Positions 35,341 through 44,105 of a stretch of 64,000 bases of DNA are shown piece after piece. The stretch is from positions 1 through 64,000 of the forward strand of contig NZ_QBUY01000037.1 in the NCBI RefSeq assembly GCF_003121405.1, written 5' to 3'. The DNA is from Paraburkholderia sp. C35. Lineage in GTDB: Bacteria; Pseudomonadota; Gammaproteobacteria; Burkholderiales; Burkholderiaceae. Both the position numbers and the translations under genes were made by a program. Every line of letters begins with the position of its first letter. Position 1 is the first letter of the stretch. The notes beneath the pieces are model-generated. The model saw only the letters and a program-made list of their open reading frames with translations, searched no databases and was not told where the DNA came from.

Positions 35341-37505
35341 GTCAGGTAAGCGCCCGTCGTCGACGACCAGTAGGACTTGTTGGTGATGTTCTCGACAGTC
35401 GCGCGGAACGTCGTGGTGTGCTTGAAGACGGTCGTCGTGTAGCGTGCGCCGATATCGAACGTGTCCCACGCCGGAATCGACAGCTTGTTCGCGGCGTCCA
35501 GATACTGATTGCCCGTGTGGACCCATGCAGCCGTGAACGTCAGGCCCGGCACCCACGGCAGATCGTATTCGCCGCCGATATTGAACAGATACGCCGGCAC
35601 GCCGATCGGACGATAACCATCCGTCGCGCCGCCATTCGTGTCGAGCTGCTTCGCGTTGAGCAGCGACGCGCCCGCCAGCAGGCGCACGCCCTTGATCGGC
35701 TCGCCATACACCGACAACTCGATCCCGCGGTGACGCTGCGTGCCGTTCGTGCCGAAGATGTTGGTCGTCACGTCGGTGTAGGCCACCGGCTGCTCGATCT
35801 GGAACAGCGCCAGTTCGCCGCCGAAGTGGTTCGTGTCGTACTTCGCGCCCACTTCATATTGCTTCGTGCGATTCGGCGCGAGCGTCTGGCCGACGTTGGC
35901 TGCCGTCGACGGCGCGCTTTGTCCCGCAGCCAGCGATTCGGCGCGGTTGGCGAACAGCGAGATTTCGTTGGTCGGCTTGACGACGAGGCCGAAGATCGGC
36001 GTGTTGATCGACTGGTCGAACGTGCTCGAAATCTGGTCCGTGCCGACCGTGTAGTTGTTCTGATGCAGCTGCTGGTGACGCGCGCCGATCGTGAACAGCA
36101 CGCGGTCGTTCAGGAAGCCGAGCGTATCCGACACGGCCACGCTCTTCGTGAGGATCTGATCGGCGAGATTCGGATCGGCGAAGCTGCCCGCGACAAAGCC
36201 ATTCGCTGCCGGTTCCGGCACGATGCCGCCGCCATACAGGCTGGTCGGGAACGAACTGCTGAAGGCGAACGCTTCGCGGTCGACCAGGCTCGTGATCGCC
36301 GCACCCAGCGACACCATATGCGTGACGGGGCCCGTCGCGAAGCGGCCGCGCACGCCGACTTCGGCGGATTCCGCGTTGGTCGTGCGCAGCACGTCGCCAC
36401 GCGTGGCCGTCGTGCCCGTGAGCGCGTTGAAGGTCGGCGACGAGTACGTGCCGTCTTCATGCGAACGATGCACGCCGCCGCTTGCATACGCCGTCCAGCC
36501 TGGCAGGAAGTCGTATTCGGCGCGCAGGATACCGACCGTGTCTTCAAGCGTGCTTTGCGTCCACGGCTGCGCGAAGTTGTGCGTCGCCGACGGCGGCTCG
36601 GGCACGATGTCGCCGGATACGGAGACGGTCGAGCGGCCCTGATCGATGTTCTTGCGCTGGTACAGGAAGTCGCCGTACAGACGCAGCTTGTCGCCGCGCC
36701 AGTCGAGCGATACGGCCGTGGTCTGGTTATGGCGGAATTCGTCGTCGATGCTGGTCTGGCCGCCGTCGATCGAACCGTTCACGCGGATACCGAACTGGCC
36801 TTCGCTGCCGAAGCGGCGGCCCACGTCCACATGCGTGCCGATCTGGCCGGACGCCGTGCCTTCCACCGTCACTTCCGTGAGCGGCTTGTCGTCGGCGCGC
36901 TTCAGTTCGAGGTTGATGCCGCCGCCGATCGCCGAGCCGGTCGGCGACGCGCCGTTCAGGAACGCATTCGCGCCCTTGAACACGTCGACGCGTTCGAGCA
37001 CATCCACGGAAACGAGCTGGCGCGGCGTGATGCCGTACAGGCCGTTCAGCGACACGTCGTCGCCATTCAGCTGGAAGCCGCGAATCACGAACACTTCCGA
37101 GAAATTGCCGAAGCCATACGCCGGACGCACACCCGGATCGTGCGACAGCAGATCGCCGATGCTCTGCGCCTGCGAATCCTGGATCGCCTTCGCCGTGTAG
37201 CTGGTCATGCTGAACGGCACGTCGCTGTTCTTCTGGTTGCCGAGCACGCCGAACTGGCCGCCGCGCGCAACCTGGCCGCCGCCATAAGTCGGCGCGAAAT
37301 CGCCGGGCAGCGTGTCCGCCTGGCCTTGCACCTTGACGGCGGGCAGCGTGGTGCTGTCGGCGGCGCCGGTTGAGGGCGTGGCGGATTGCGCGTGGGCGTT
37401 GATGGCGATGCCCATCGTCAGCGGCAAGGCCGCAAAGGCGAACAGATGACGGACAGCGGCGTGCAGCGGCCGCACGCGCGGACGCGACGAAACATTGGTA
37501 GGCAT
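35292..37505 (-). CDS. TonB-dependent siderophore receptor
   Basis: This outer-membrane receptor of 737 residues imports a ferric siderophore or related chelate using TonB energy. A signal peptide ends near residue 40 (NAHAQS). A possible TonB-box region (LPAVKVQGQ) follows, then the plug domain (residues about 75-210; SMTSYTAKAIQDSQAQSIGDLL, VFVIRGFQLNGDDVSLNGLYG, VDVFKGANAFLNG) and a 22-strand-type barrel ending in the terminal Phe of SLTTDF. It resembles FhuE/FcuA-like receptors, but the ligand is unknown. The start is the ATG of MPTNVSSRPR. It is convergent with the PepSY gene and overlaps it by 49 bases. A Fur-like box lies about 125-143 bases upstream. Confidence 0.92.
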   Translation of the reverse strand: MPTNVSSRPRVRPLHAAVRHLFAFAALPLTMGIAINAHAQSATPSTGAADSTTLPAVKVQGQADTLPGDFAPTYGGGQVARGGQFGVLGNQKNSDVPFSMTSYTAKAIQDSQAQSIGDLLSHDPGVRPAYGFGNFSEVFVIRGFQLNGDDVSLNGLYGITPRQLVSVDVLERVDVFKGANAFLNGASPTGSAIGGGINLELKRADDKPLTEVTVEGTASGQIGTHVDVGRRFGSEGQFGIRVNGSIDGGQTSIDDEFRHNQTTAVSLDWRGDKLRLYGDFLYQRKNIDQGRSTVSVSGDIVPEPPSATHNFAQPWTQSTLEDTVGILRAEYDFLPGWTAYASGGVHRSHEDGTYSSPTFNALTGTTATRGDVLRTTNAESAEVGVRGRFATGPVTHMVSLGAAITSLVDREAFAFSSSFPTSLYGGGIVPEPAANGFVAGSFADPNLADQILTKSVAVSDTLGFLNDRVLFTIGARHQQLHQNNYTVGTDQISSTFDQSINTPIFGLVVKPTNEISLFANRAESLAAGQSAPSTAANVGQTLAPNRTKQYEVGAKYDTNHFGGELALFQIEQPVAYTDVTTNIFGTNGTQRHRGIELSVYGEPIKGVRLLAGASLLNAKQLDTNGGATDGYRPIGVPAYLFNIGGEYDLPWVPGLTFTAAWVHTGNQYLDAANKLSIPAWDTFDIGARYTTTVFKHTTTFRATVENITNKSYWSSTTGAYLTQGKPRTLLMSLTTDF

Positions 37506-37629
37506 GATGGCCAATCCCTGGATGAAACTGTTTTTTGGGGCGTGACGGCGGGGCGTCAACTGCTTGTATGTGGCGCGAAGCGGTCGTCGTATAGACGGAT
37601 GCTGGCGGGTGAAGCGATTCTATTCAAAT

Positions 37630-37648
37630 AAGAATGATTCGCATATGC
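37630..37648. promoter_or_regulatory. Fur-like box before the TonB receptor gene
   Basis: AAGAATGATTCGCATATGC shares the core ATGATTCGCAT with ATGATTCTCAT of the stronger box at 33078-33096. It lies upstream of the receptor start in a short A/T-rich patch that could carry the promoter. Iron repression of the receptor is therefore likely. The match to consensus is only moderate. Confidence 0.5.
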
Positions 37649-37858
37649 GATTTCAATAATCGCGGCGGGAAGATGCGGAAAGCGTTGCTTTGGTGCAACG
37701 GGCTGGCGTGTGGTGTGTGGCGCGATGGCGACGCTGGCGGCGGTTTGCGGCTTGGAAGCAGGCTTGCTTCGCCCTGCAACGGCAGTGCGGAACCGGCACT
37801 GGCCGTTCCCCGCCGTCGGGCAGATGAGACAAGCGTTGTTGCTGCGACACAAAAACGC

Positions 37859-37886
37859 TTGCATTAATGAGATAGGGGTTTATACT
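37859..37886 (+). promoter_or_regulatory. Sigma-70 promoter for the candidate sRNA
   Basis: TTGCAT (37859-37864) and TATACT (37881-37886) are separated by 16 bases, a near-consensus housekeeping promoter in otherwise GC-rich DNA. Transcription would start near 37893 and run into the terminator hairpin at 37926-37946. Confidence 0.6.
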
Positions 37887-37892
37887 TAGAAC

Positions 37893-37955
37893 TGTCTCCT
37901 CCATGTCTCCTCTTGATATGGATTCAGCCCACCAACTCGGTGGGCTTTTTCTTTT
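37893..37955 (+). ncRNA. Candidate small RNA with anti-Shine-Dalgarno motifs
   Basis: A transcript of about 60 nt is predicted between the promoter at 37859-37886 and an intrinsic terminator. The terminator has an 8-base stem AGCCCACC (37926-37933) and GGTGGGCT (37939-37946), loop AACTC, then a T-rich tract. The 5' part has CTCCTCC (37896-37902). CTCCTC also lies inside a loop closed by CCAT (37901-37904) and ATGG (37918-37921). Exposed CU-rich loops of this kind pair with ribosome-binding sites in known trans-acting sRNAs. No start codon with an open frame of useful length is present. The family is not recognised; targets are unknown. Position next to an iron locus may or may not matter. Confidence 0.5.
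37926..37955 (+). terminator. Intrinsic terminator of the candidate sRNA
   Basis: A perfect 8-base GC-rich stem (AGCCCACC/GGTGGGCT) with a 5-base loop is followed by TTTTTCTTTTC on the plus strand. It cannot serve the minus-strand oxidoreductase gene, whose stop is at 37999, as the T-run is on the wrong side for that direction. This supports an independent plus-strand transcript. Confidence 0.7.
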
Positions 37956-37998
37956 CGTCCTCTGGATTTGCGTCGGGCCGACAGTCAGCCCGTCGATT

Positions 37999-40900
37999 TC
38001 ACGCGCTGGCAGTCAGCTTCTGCGGCGTCCGGTACGCGTCGAGCAGGCGCTCTTTTTTCTTCGCCGCTGCCAGCACGTTGCGCTCCTTCACGTGGCCGAA
38101 GCCGCGAATATCGTCCGGCAGGTTGGCGAGCTTGAGCGCCACGGGAAGCCGGTCGAGATCGAGCGTCGCGCAGAATTCGTCGACCATGGCGACGTACTCC
38201 GCAATCAGCTGACGCTCGCCGCGCCGTTCGGCCGTCTTGCCGAACACGTCCAGCGCCGTGCCGCGCAATCCCTTCATACGCGCCAGCACGCGGAACACAG
38301 GCAGCACCCACGGACCGAAGCGCTTTTTCTGCAGATTGCCGTGTTCGTCGCGCTTCGCGAGCAGCGGCGGCGCGAGATAGAAGTTCAGCTTGTAATCGCG
38401 TCCCGGTTCGCCGTCGAACTGCTGGCGCAGTTTGTCCAGATAAGCGGGATCGGCATACAGGCGGGCGACTTCGTACTCATCCTTGTAGGCCATCAACTTC
38501 GCAAGGTTGGCAGCGACGGCCCGCGTGAGCGGCAACTTCGCATTGCCCGCAACCTGCGTTTCCTTCGCGCGAATCTTTTCAACCACTTGCCGATAACGCT
38601 GCGTATATGCCGCGTCCTGATACGCCGTCAACAGCGTCTCGCGCGATGCAATGAGCTTGTCGAGCGATTCGGGCATTTGCATCACGATCGCCTGCTGCGC
38701 GACAGCGGGCTTCAGCAGCGTCTGCACAGCGGCATCGCCATGATGCGCGATGTAACGGCCCCAGTTGAACGCCTGCTGATTCTTCTCGACCGACACGCCG
38801 TTCAGTTCGATCGCGCGTAGCAGGCTCGACAGTTGCAGCGGCAGCCAGCCCTTTTGCCATGTATAGCCGAGCAGCAGCGGATTGCTGTAGATCGTGTCGC
38901 CGAGCAGCTTTAACGCGAGCGCGTTCGCATCGATGAAAGCACAGCCGTCGCCGAGGCTGTCGCGCAGTCCGGCTTCCGTCTGCGTGCCGGGGAAGGCCCA
39001 CTTCGGGTTCTTGACGAAATCGGCCGTCGGCGTTGCACCGCTGTTGATGGCGGCAACTGTCACGCCGTGCTGCGTGCGCGACAGCACATCGTTCGATGCC
39101 GACACGATCGCATCGCAACCGATCACGAGCCGCGCTTCGCCCGTCGCGATGCGCGTCGCGTGCAACGCGTCGGGCGTGGACGCAACCTGCACGTGGCTCA
39201 GCACGGCGCCGCCCTTTTGCGCGAGACCGGCCATGTCGAGCACCGTGACGCCTTTGCGCTCGAGATGCGCAGCCATGCCGATCAGCCCGCCGATCGTCAC
39301 CACACCCGTGCCGCCGACACCCGTTACGAGGATGCCGTAGGGCCGCGCGAGTGCAGGCAGCGAGGGCATCGGCAGCGTGTCGAAATCTTCCGTGCGAGCG
39401 CCGTTGCCGGATGCTGCCTTCGGCTTGCGCAATTGCGCGCCTTCCGCCGTGACGAAGCTCGGGCAAAAGCCCTTCACGCACGAAAAATCCTTGTTGCACG
39501 ACGACTGATTGATCTTGCGCTTGGTGCCGAGCGGCGTATCGAGCGGTTCGACCGACAGGCAGTTCGATTGCACCGAGCAATCGCCACAGCCTTCGCACAC
39601 GGCGTCGTTGATGAATGCACGGCGTGCCGGATCGGGATACGCACCGCGCTTGCGCCGCCGGCGCTTCTCCGTCGCGCAGGTCTGGTCGTAGATCAGCACA
39701 GTCGTGCCCTGCATCTCGCGCAACGTGCGCTGCACGGAATCGAGCTGATCGCGATGATGCACATCGACACCGGCCGGCAGCACGATACCCGAGTGATACT
39801 TCTCCGGCTCATCGGTGACGATGACGATGCGCTTCGCGCCTTCCGCGTGAACCTGATGCGCGATCTGCGGCACCGTCAGCACGCCATCGACAGGCTGTCC
39901 GCCCGTCATCGCGACGGCGTCGTTATAGAGAATCTTGTACGTGATGTTCGCGTTCGCCGCGATAGCCGCGCGAACGGCGAGCAGGCCGGAGTGGAAATAC
40001 GTGCCGTCGCCGAGATTGACGAACACGTGCTTGTCGCCGGAAAAATGCATCTGGCCGATCCACGCGACGCCTTCGCCGCCCATCTGGCTAAAGGTTTCTG
40101 TCTTGCGATCCATCCACATCGACATGTAATGGCAACCGCTCCCCGCCAGCGCGCGCGAGCCTTCAGGCACATTCGTCGATGTGTTGTGCGGGCAGCCCGA
40201 GCAGAACCACGGTTTGCGCTCGACCGACACGCGCGGCTTCGCCGCTTCGCGCTCTTTCGCTTCGATAATCGCGACGCGCGCGAGCATGCGGGCGCGCACG
40301 TCGTCGGGCAGATCGGCGCGCGAGAGACGCCGCGCGATCGCCTTCGCGATCAGCGCGGGCGACAGTTCGTAATGCGCGGGCAGCAGCCAGTCGCCGCGCG
40401 GCACCGACCATTCGCCGCCTTCGTTATCGCGCTCGTCGAACTTGCCGTAGATCTTGGGGCGCACGTCTTCGCGCCAGTTGTACAACTCTTCCTTCAGCGC
40501 GTATTCGAGAATCTGGCGCTTCTCTTCGACCACCAGAATTTCTTCCAGACCTGTCGCGAATGAGCGCGCGTCCTGCGCATCGAGCGGCCACACGCAGCCC
40601 ACTTTCAGCACGCGCAAGCCAATCTGCGCGCACGTGTCTTCATCGAGGCCGAGATCGCTCAGCGCCTGGCGCACATCGAGATACGCCTTGCCCGCCGTGA
40701 TGATGCCGAAGCGCGGCGTCGGCGAATCGATCACCACGCGATTCAGCTTGTTCGCGCGCACATAAGCAAGCGCCGCATACCACTTCTCGTCGAGCAGCCG
40801 CGCTTCCTGCGCGAGCGGCGCATCGGGCCAGCGGATATTCAGGCCGCCTTCGGGCACTGCGTAGTCGGTCGGCGTGACGATCTCGACGCGATCGGGATCG

Positions 40901-41595
40901 AGATCGATCGACGCCGTCGATTCGATCACGTCCGTCACGCACTTCATCGCGACCCACAGGCCCGAATAGCGGCTCATCGCCCAGCCGTGCAGCCCGTAGT
41001 CGAGATATTCCTGCACGTTCGCGGGATACAGCACGGGAATGCCCGCCGCGATGAACGCATGCTCCGACTGATGCGCCACCGACGACGACTTCGCCGCGTG
41101 ATCGTCGCCCGCCAGCACGAGCACACCGCCGCGCGCGTCGCTGCCTGCCGAATTCGCGTGCTTGAACACGTCACCCGTTCGGTCGACGCCCGGACCTTTG
41201 CCGTACCACATGCCGAACACGCCGTCGCGCGTCGCGCCCGGCCACAGATTGATCTGCTGCGTACCCCAGACAGCCGTCGCGGCGAGGTCTTCGTTCACGC
41301 CGGGCTGGAAGACGATGTCATTGGCGTGCAGATGCTTTTTCGCTTTCCACAGCGACTGATCGAGCGCGCCGAGCGGCGAGCCGCGATAGCCGGAAATGAA
41401 GCCTGCCGTGTTCAAGCCGGCTTTCAGATCGCGTGCTTTTTGCAGCATCGGCAGACGCACCAGCGCCTGCGTGCCGCTGATGTAGACGCGGCCTTTTTCC
41501 AACGTGTATTTGTCGTCGAGCGTGACGGGCGCGGACGACGAGTCGGGCGTTTCGGCGGCTAGATCGGATGCAATGGCTAGATCGGGCGCATTCAT
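37999..41595 (-). CDS. Fused indolepyruvate ferredoxin oxidoreductase
   Basis: This 1198-residue enzyme oxidatively decarboxylates arylpyruvates or other 2-oxo acids to acyl-CoA with thiamine diphosphate and Fe-S clusters. It fuses the alpha and beta parts found as separate IorA and IorB in archaea. Seen in order are an N-terminal pyrimidine-binding region (GTQALVRLPMLQKARD, ISGYRGSPLGALD) and a TPP region (FCSGCPHNTSTNVPEGS, GEGVAWIGQM, FVNLGDGTYFHSG). A Cys cluster follows near residues 667-712 (CEGCGDC, then CNKDFSCVKGFCP). The C-terminal gamma-type domain has GVGGTGVVTIGGLIGMAAHLE. The length suits the fused proteobacterial form. GGAG precedes the ATG. A LysR gene diverges from it across 101 bases and may regulate it. 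Aromatic amino acid breakdown is the likely role. Confidence 0.93.
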   Translation of the reverse strand: MNAPDLAIASDLAAETPDSSSAPVTLDDKYTLEKGRVYISGTQALVRLPMLQKARDLKAGLNTAGFISGYRGSPLGALDQSLWKAKKHLHANDIVFQPGVNEDLAATAVWGTQQINLWPGATRDGVFGMWYGKGPGVDRTGDVFKHANSAGSDARGGVLVLAGDDHAAKSSSVAHQSEHAFIAAGIPVLYPANVQEYLDYGLHGWAMSRYSGLWVAMKCVTDVIESTASIDLDPDRVEIVTPTDYAVPEGGLNIRWPDAPLAQEARLLDEKWYAALAYVRANKLNRVVIDSPTPRFGIITAGKAYLDVRQALSDLGLDEDTCAQIGLRVLKVGCVWPLDAQDARSFATGLEEILVVEEKRQILEYALKEELYNWREDVRPKIYGKFDERDNEGGEWSVPRGDWLLPAHYELSPALIAKAIARRLSRADLPDDVRARMLARVAIIEAKEREAAKPRVSVERKPWFCSGCPHNTSTNVPEGSRALAGSGCHYMSMWMDRKTETFSQMGGEGVAWIGQMHFSGDKHVFVNLGDGTYFHSGLLAVRAAIAANANITYKILYNDAVAMTGGQPVDGVLTVPQIAHQVHAEGAKRIVIVTDEPEKYHSGIVLPAGVDVHHRDQLDSVQRTLREMQGTTVLIYDQTCATEKRRRRKRGAYPDPARRAFINDAVCEGCGDCSVQSNCLSVEPLDTPLGTKRKINQSSCNKDFSCVKGFCPSFVTAEGAQLRKPKAASGNGARTEDFDTLPMPSLPALARPYGILVTGVGGTGVVTIGGLIGMAAHLERKGVTVLDMAGLAQKGGAVLSHVQVASTPDALHATRIATGEARLVIGCDAIVSASNDVLSRTQHGVTVAAINSGATPTADFVKNPKWAFPGTQTEAGLRDSLGDGCAFIDANALALKLLGDTIYSNPLLLGYTWQKGWLPLQLSSLLRAIELNGVSVEKNQQAFNWGRYIAHHGDAAVQTLLKPAVAQQAIVMQMPESLDKLIASRETLLTAYQDAAYTQRYRQVVEKIRAKETQVAGNAKLPLTRAVAANLAKLMAYKDEYEVARLYADPAYLDKLRQQFDGEPGRDYKLNFYLAPPLLAKRDEHGNLQKKRFGPWVLPVFRVLARMKGLRGTALDVFGKTAERRGERQLIAEYVAMVDEFCATLDLDRLPVALKLANLPDDIRGFGHVKERNVLAAAKKKERLLDAYRTPQKLTASA

Positions 41596-41696
41596 GGCAG
41601 GGCTGTCTCCGGGGAATCGTATTTTTCAGCCGAGTATAGGAAGCCAATTTGCTATCGTAAAATCACAAATAGACAATTCTGGTATTCGAAGATCAG

Positions 41697-42602
41697 ATGG
41701 CGTTCGATCTCACACTCCGGCAGCTGCGCTACTTCGTGGCGGCAGCGCAAACAGGCCAGTTCTCGATGGCGGCGGCGAATGAACATGTGTCGCAATCGGC
41801 GATCACGAATGCCGTGCTGGCGCTGGAAAGCGGCCTCGGCACGCGTCTGTTCGAGCGTCTGCCGCAGGGCGTCACGCTCACGCCCGACGGGCAGGATTTT
41901 TACAACCACGCACGGCGCGTGCTCGACGCGGCGCGTGATGCGGTGCACAAGCCGCCGTTCCGCTCGCACGATATGCGCGGCACAGTGCGCATCGCTGCTT
42001 CGTACACGGTGCTCGGCTATTTCCTGCCGGAACTGCTGGCGCGCTTTCGGGCCACGTATCCGTTTATCGAATTCGATCTGCGCGACATGGAGCGGGCGGA
42101 TATCGAACGGGCGGTGCTCGATGGCGAGGTGGAAATCGGCGTGGTGCTGCTATCGAATATCGACAAGCTCAGCCGCTTCGGCAGCCAGGTGCTGATCCGC
42201 TCGCGGCGGCAATTGTGGGTTGCGCCGTCGCACCCGCTGGCGCAGGTGGATTCGCCGTCGCTGAAGGACATCGCCGCACATCCGTACATCCTGATTACCG
42301 TCGATGAAGGCGAGCAGTCCACCTTGCGCTACTGGAAGAAGAAAAACATCCAGCCGAATATCGCGTTTCGCACGAGTTCGATGGAAGCGCTGCGCGGGCT
42401 GGTCGCGCATGGTTTCGGCGTGACCGTGCTGTCGGATATGGTGTTTCGTCCGTGGTCGCTGGAAGGCAAGCGGATCGACGCGCGGCCCATTCTCGACACC
42501 GTGCCGCAGATGGACGCAGGCATGATCTGGCAGAAGGGCGCGCAGTTGAGCGGGCCGGCGGCGGCGTTACAGCAGTTTCTGATTCACGCGTGCGGGACTT
42601 GA
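41697..42602 (+). CDS. LysR-family regulator divergent from the oxidoreductase
   Basis: This 301-residue LysR regulator has an N-terminal winged helix (LRQLRYFVAAAQTGQFSMAAANEHVSQSAITNAVLALE) and an effector domain from about residue 90 (GTVRIAASYTVLGYFLPELLARF). The 101-base region shared with the oxidoreductase gene contains the dyad ATTT-N9-AAAT (41647-41663), a LysR-type T-N11-A candidate. Divergence suggests control of the oxidoreductase, although the convergent MFS gene at 42633 is a possible target too. The effector is unknown. Confidence 0.88.
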   Translation: MAFDLTLRQLRYFVAAAQTGQFSMAAANEHVSQSAITNAVLALESGLGTRLFERLPQGVTLTPDGQDFYNHARRVLDAARDAVHKPPFRSHDMRGTVRIAASYTVLGYFLPELLARFRATYPFIEFDLRDMERADIERAVLDGEVEIGVVLLSNIDKLSRFGSQVLIRSRRQLWVAPSHPLAQVDSPSLKDIAAHPYILITVDEGEQSTLRYWKKKNIQPNIAFRTSSMEALRGLVAHGFGVTVLSDMVFRPWSLEGKRIDARPILDTVPQMDAGMIWQKGAQLSGPAAALQQFLIHACGT

Positions 42603-42632
42603 TCGATACCGCCCGCACGCGCCTCGCATCAG

Positions 42633-44075
42633 TCAATGTGAAATGCTTTCGAGCGATCTGCCGAGCGTCCGCGGCCCCATCAAGCCGATAACGAAGATCA
42701 CGAGCGTCATTGCGCCTGCGATAAAAACGAACACGCCTGCCACGCCGAAATCCTTGAGCATGAACGCGATCACGAACGAACTGAACACGGCAGAGAGCCG
42801 GCTCCACGAATAGACGAAGCCCACCGCACGAGCACGGATCGCCGTTGGATACAGTTCCTGCTGATACGCGTGATAGGTCAACGAGATGATGTTGCCCGCC
42901 AGCGTCAGCAGCACCCCGAGTATCACGATCGAAACCGCCGACGACGCCTGGCTGAACAGCAGCCCGCTCACGATATTGAGCGCGGCCATGCAGACGATCA
43001 CATGCTTGCGCTCGAAGCGATCCGCAATCCAGTAGCCGAGCAATGGCCCAAGCGGCGCAGCGAGTCCGATCACCGTCGTATAGAGAAGACTCGACGTCAC
43101 CGTGATGCCCTGTTTGACGAGCAGCGTTGGCACCCAGTTCGCAAAGCCGAAGAAGCCGACGGTCTGGAAGATGTGGAAGACGATCAGCATCACCGTGCGC
43201 TTGCGATATGGCGGTTTCCACATATCGCCGAATTCGGCCTTGCGCGGCACGGGATCGGCCGGTCCCGGCTCGGGCAGCGGCTGTCCGTGTTGCTGCGCGA
43301 CCTGTGCTTCGAGTCGGGCGAGCACTTCGTCGGCTTCGCGAAGCCGGCCTTTGCCCGCGAGCCAGCGCGGACTTTCCGGCAGGTTTCTTCTGAAGTACCA
43401 CACAAACAGCGCACTGATGCCGCCGAGCAGCACGACCCAGCGCCAGCCGTCCACGCCAAAAGGTGCCTTGGGTACCAGCAGCCACGACAGAAACGCAACG
43501 ACGGGCACGGCCGAAAAGCCGATCGTCTGACAGATCGCGAATGCCCTGCCGCGCAGATGCTTCGGCGCGAGTTCCGACATGTAGGTGCCGATCGTGATCA
43601 ACTCGACGCCGATCCCCATGCCCGACACGAAGCGCCAGAAGTTCAGGCCAGCCGCCGTGTCCTGAAACGCCATCACCGTGTTCGCGGCGACATACGCAAG
43701 TAGCGACCACGTGAAGATCGCGCGTCGGCCGAACCGGTCCGCCAGAAAGCCGCACGCTACCGTCCCGACGAACAGCCCGCAAAACAGCGCGGCGATAAAG
43801 CTCGCGACGCCCGACGTGCCGAACAGGCCCGTGGTGGTCGGCGTGAGAATGCCGCTCTTCACGAGACCCGGCGCGATATAGCCGGTGAAGAGCAGATCGT
43901 AGAGTTCGAAGAAGAAGCCGAGGCTCAGCAGCAGGATCAGCTTCCAGACCGCGCGCGTCGCGGGAAGCCGGTCGAGGCGCGCCGAAATCGCGCCCGCAGC
44001 GGCTGCCGACGCTGTCTCGACCCGCGATGGAACGTCAGTGGCGCGTAGATCGGATGCGCCCTCCAGAATGGCCAT
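42633..44075 (-). CDS. MFS organic-acid/sugar-type transporter
   Basis: This 480-residue major-facilitator carrier has twelve predicted helices. Helix 1 carries LLSLGFFFELYDLLFTGYIAPGL, the first loop GFLADRFGRRAIF, and helix 5 the sugar-porter-like ELAPKHLRGRAFA. PESPRWLAGKGR marks the central loop. It resembles the NiaP/aromatic-acid and metabolite transporter families. AGGAG precedes the ATG. It lies 30 bases downstream of the aconitase-like gene on the same strand, so it probably imports that enzyme's substrate, likely a di- or tricarboxylate or a related hydroxy acid (inference). Confidence 0.87.
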   Translation of the reverse strand: MAILEGASDLRATDVPSRVETASAAAAGAISARLDRLPATRAVWKLILLLSLGFFFELYDLLFTGYIAPGLVKSGILTPTTTGLFGTSGVASFIAALFCGLFVGTVACGFLADRFGRRAIFTWSLLAYVAANTVMAFQDTAAGLNFWRFVSGMGIGVELITIGTYMSELAPKHLRGRAFAICQTIGFSAVPVVAFLSWLLVPKAPFGVDGWRWVVLLGGISALFVWYFRRNLPESPRWLAGKGRLREADEVLARLEAQVAQQHGQPLPEPGPADPVPRKAEFGDMWKPPYRKRTVMLIVFHIFQTVGFFGFANWVPTLLVKQGITVTSSLLYTTVIGLAAPLGPLLGYWIADRFERKHVIVCMAALNIVSGLLFSQASSAVSIVILGVLLTLAGNIISLTYHAYQQELYPTAIRARAVGFVYSWSRLSAVFSSFVIAFMLKDFGVAGVFVFIAGAMTLVIFVIGLMGPRTLGRSLESISH

Positions 44076-44105
44076 GTCTGTCTCCTGTCTCGTAGTTTGA
44101 ATGTG

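Larger units (their letters stand above)
37506..37998. other. Intergenic region with Fur-like box and candidate sRNA
   Basis: This 493-base gap between the TonB receptor and the oxidoreductase gene holds no convincing protein gene. A 77-codon frame at 37634-37867 lacks a good ribosome-binding site and family character. It contains the receptor promoter side with a Fur-like box (37630-37648) and, near its far end, a consensus promoter and intrinsic terminator that bracket a short transcript on the plus strand. Confidence 0.7.

Noticed and set aside
35220..37373. 717-codon open frame antisense to the TonB receptor
   Set aside because: It has no family motifs and an Arg/His-rich composition typical of the antisense frame of a GC-rich gene, while the receptor on the other strand has all expected motifs.
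37634..37867. Small protein of 77 residues between the receptor and the candidate sRNA
   Set aside because: It has no ribosome-binding site, no hydrophobic or family pattern, and overlaps the Fur-like box.
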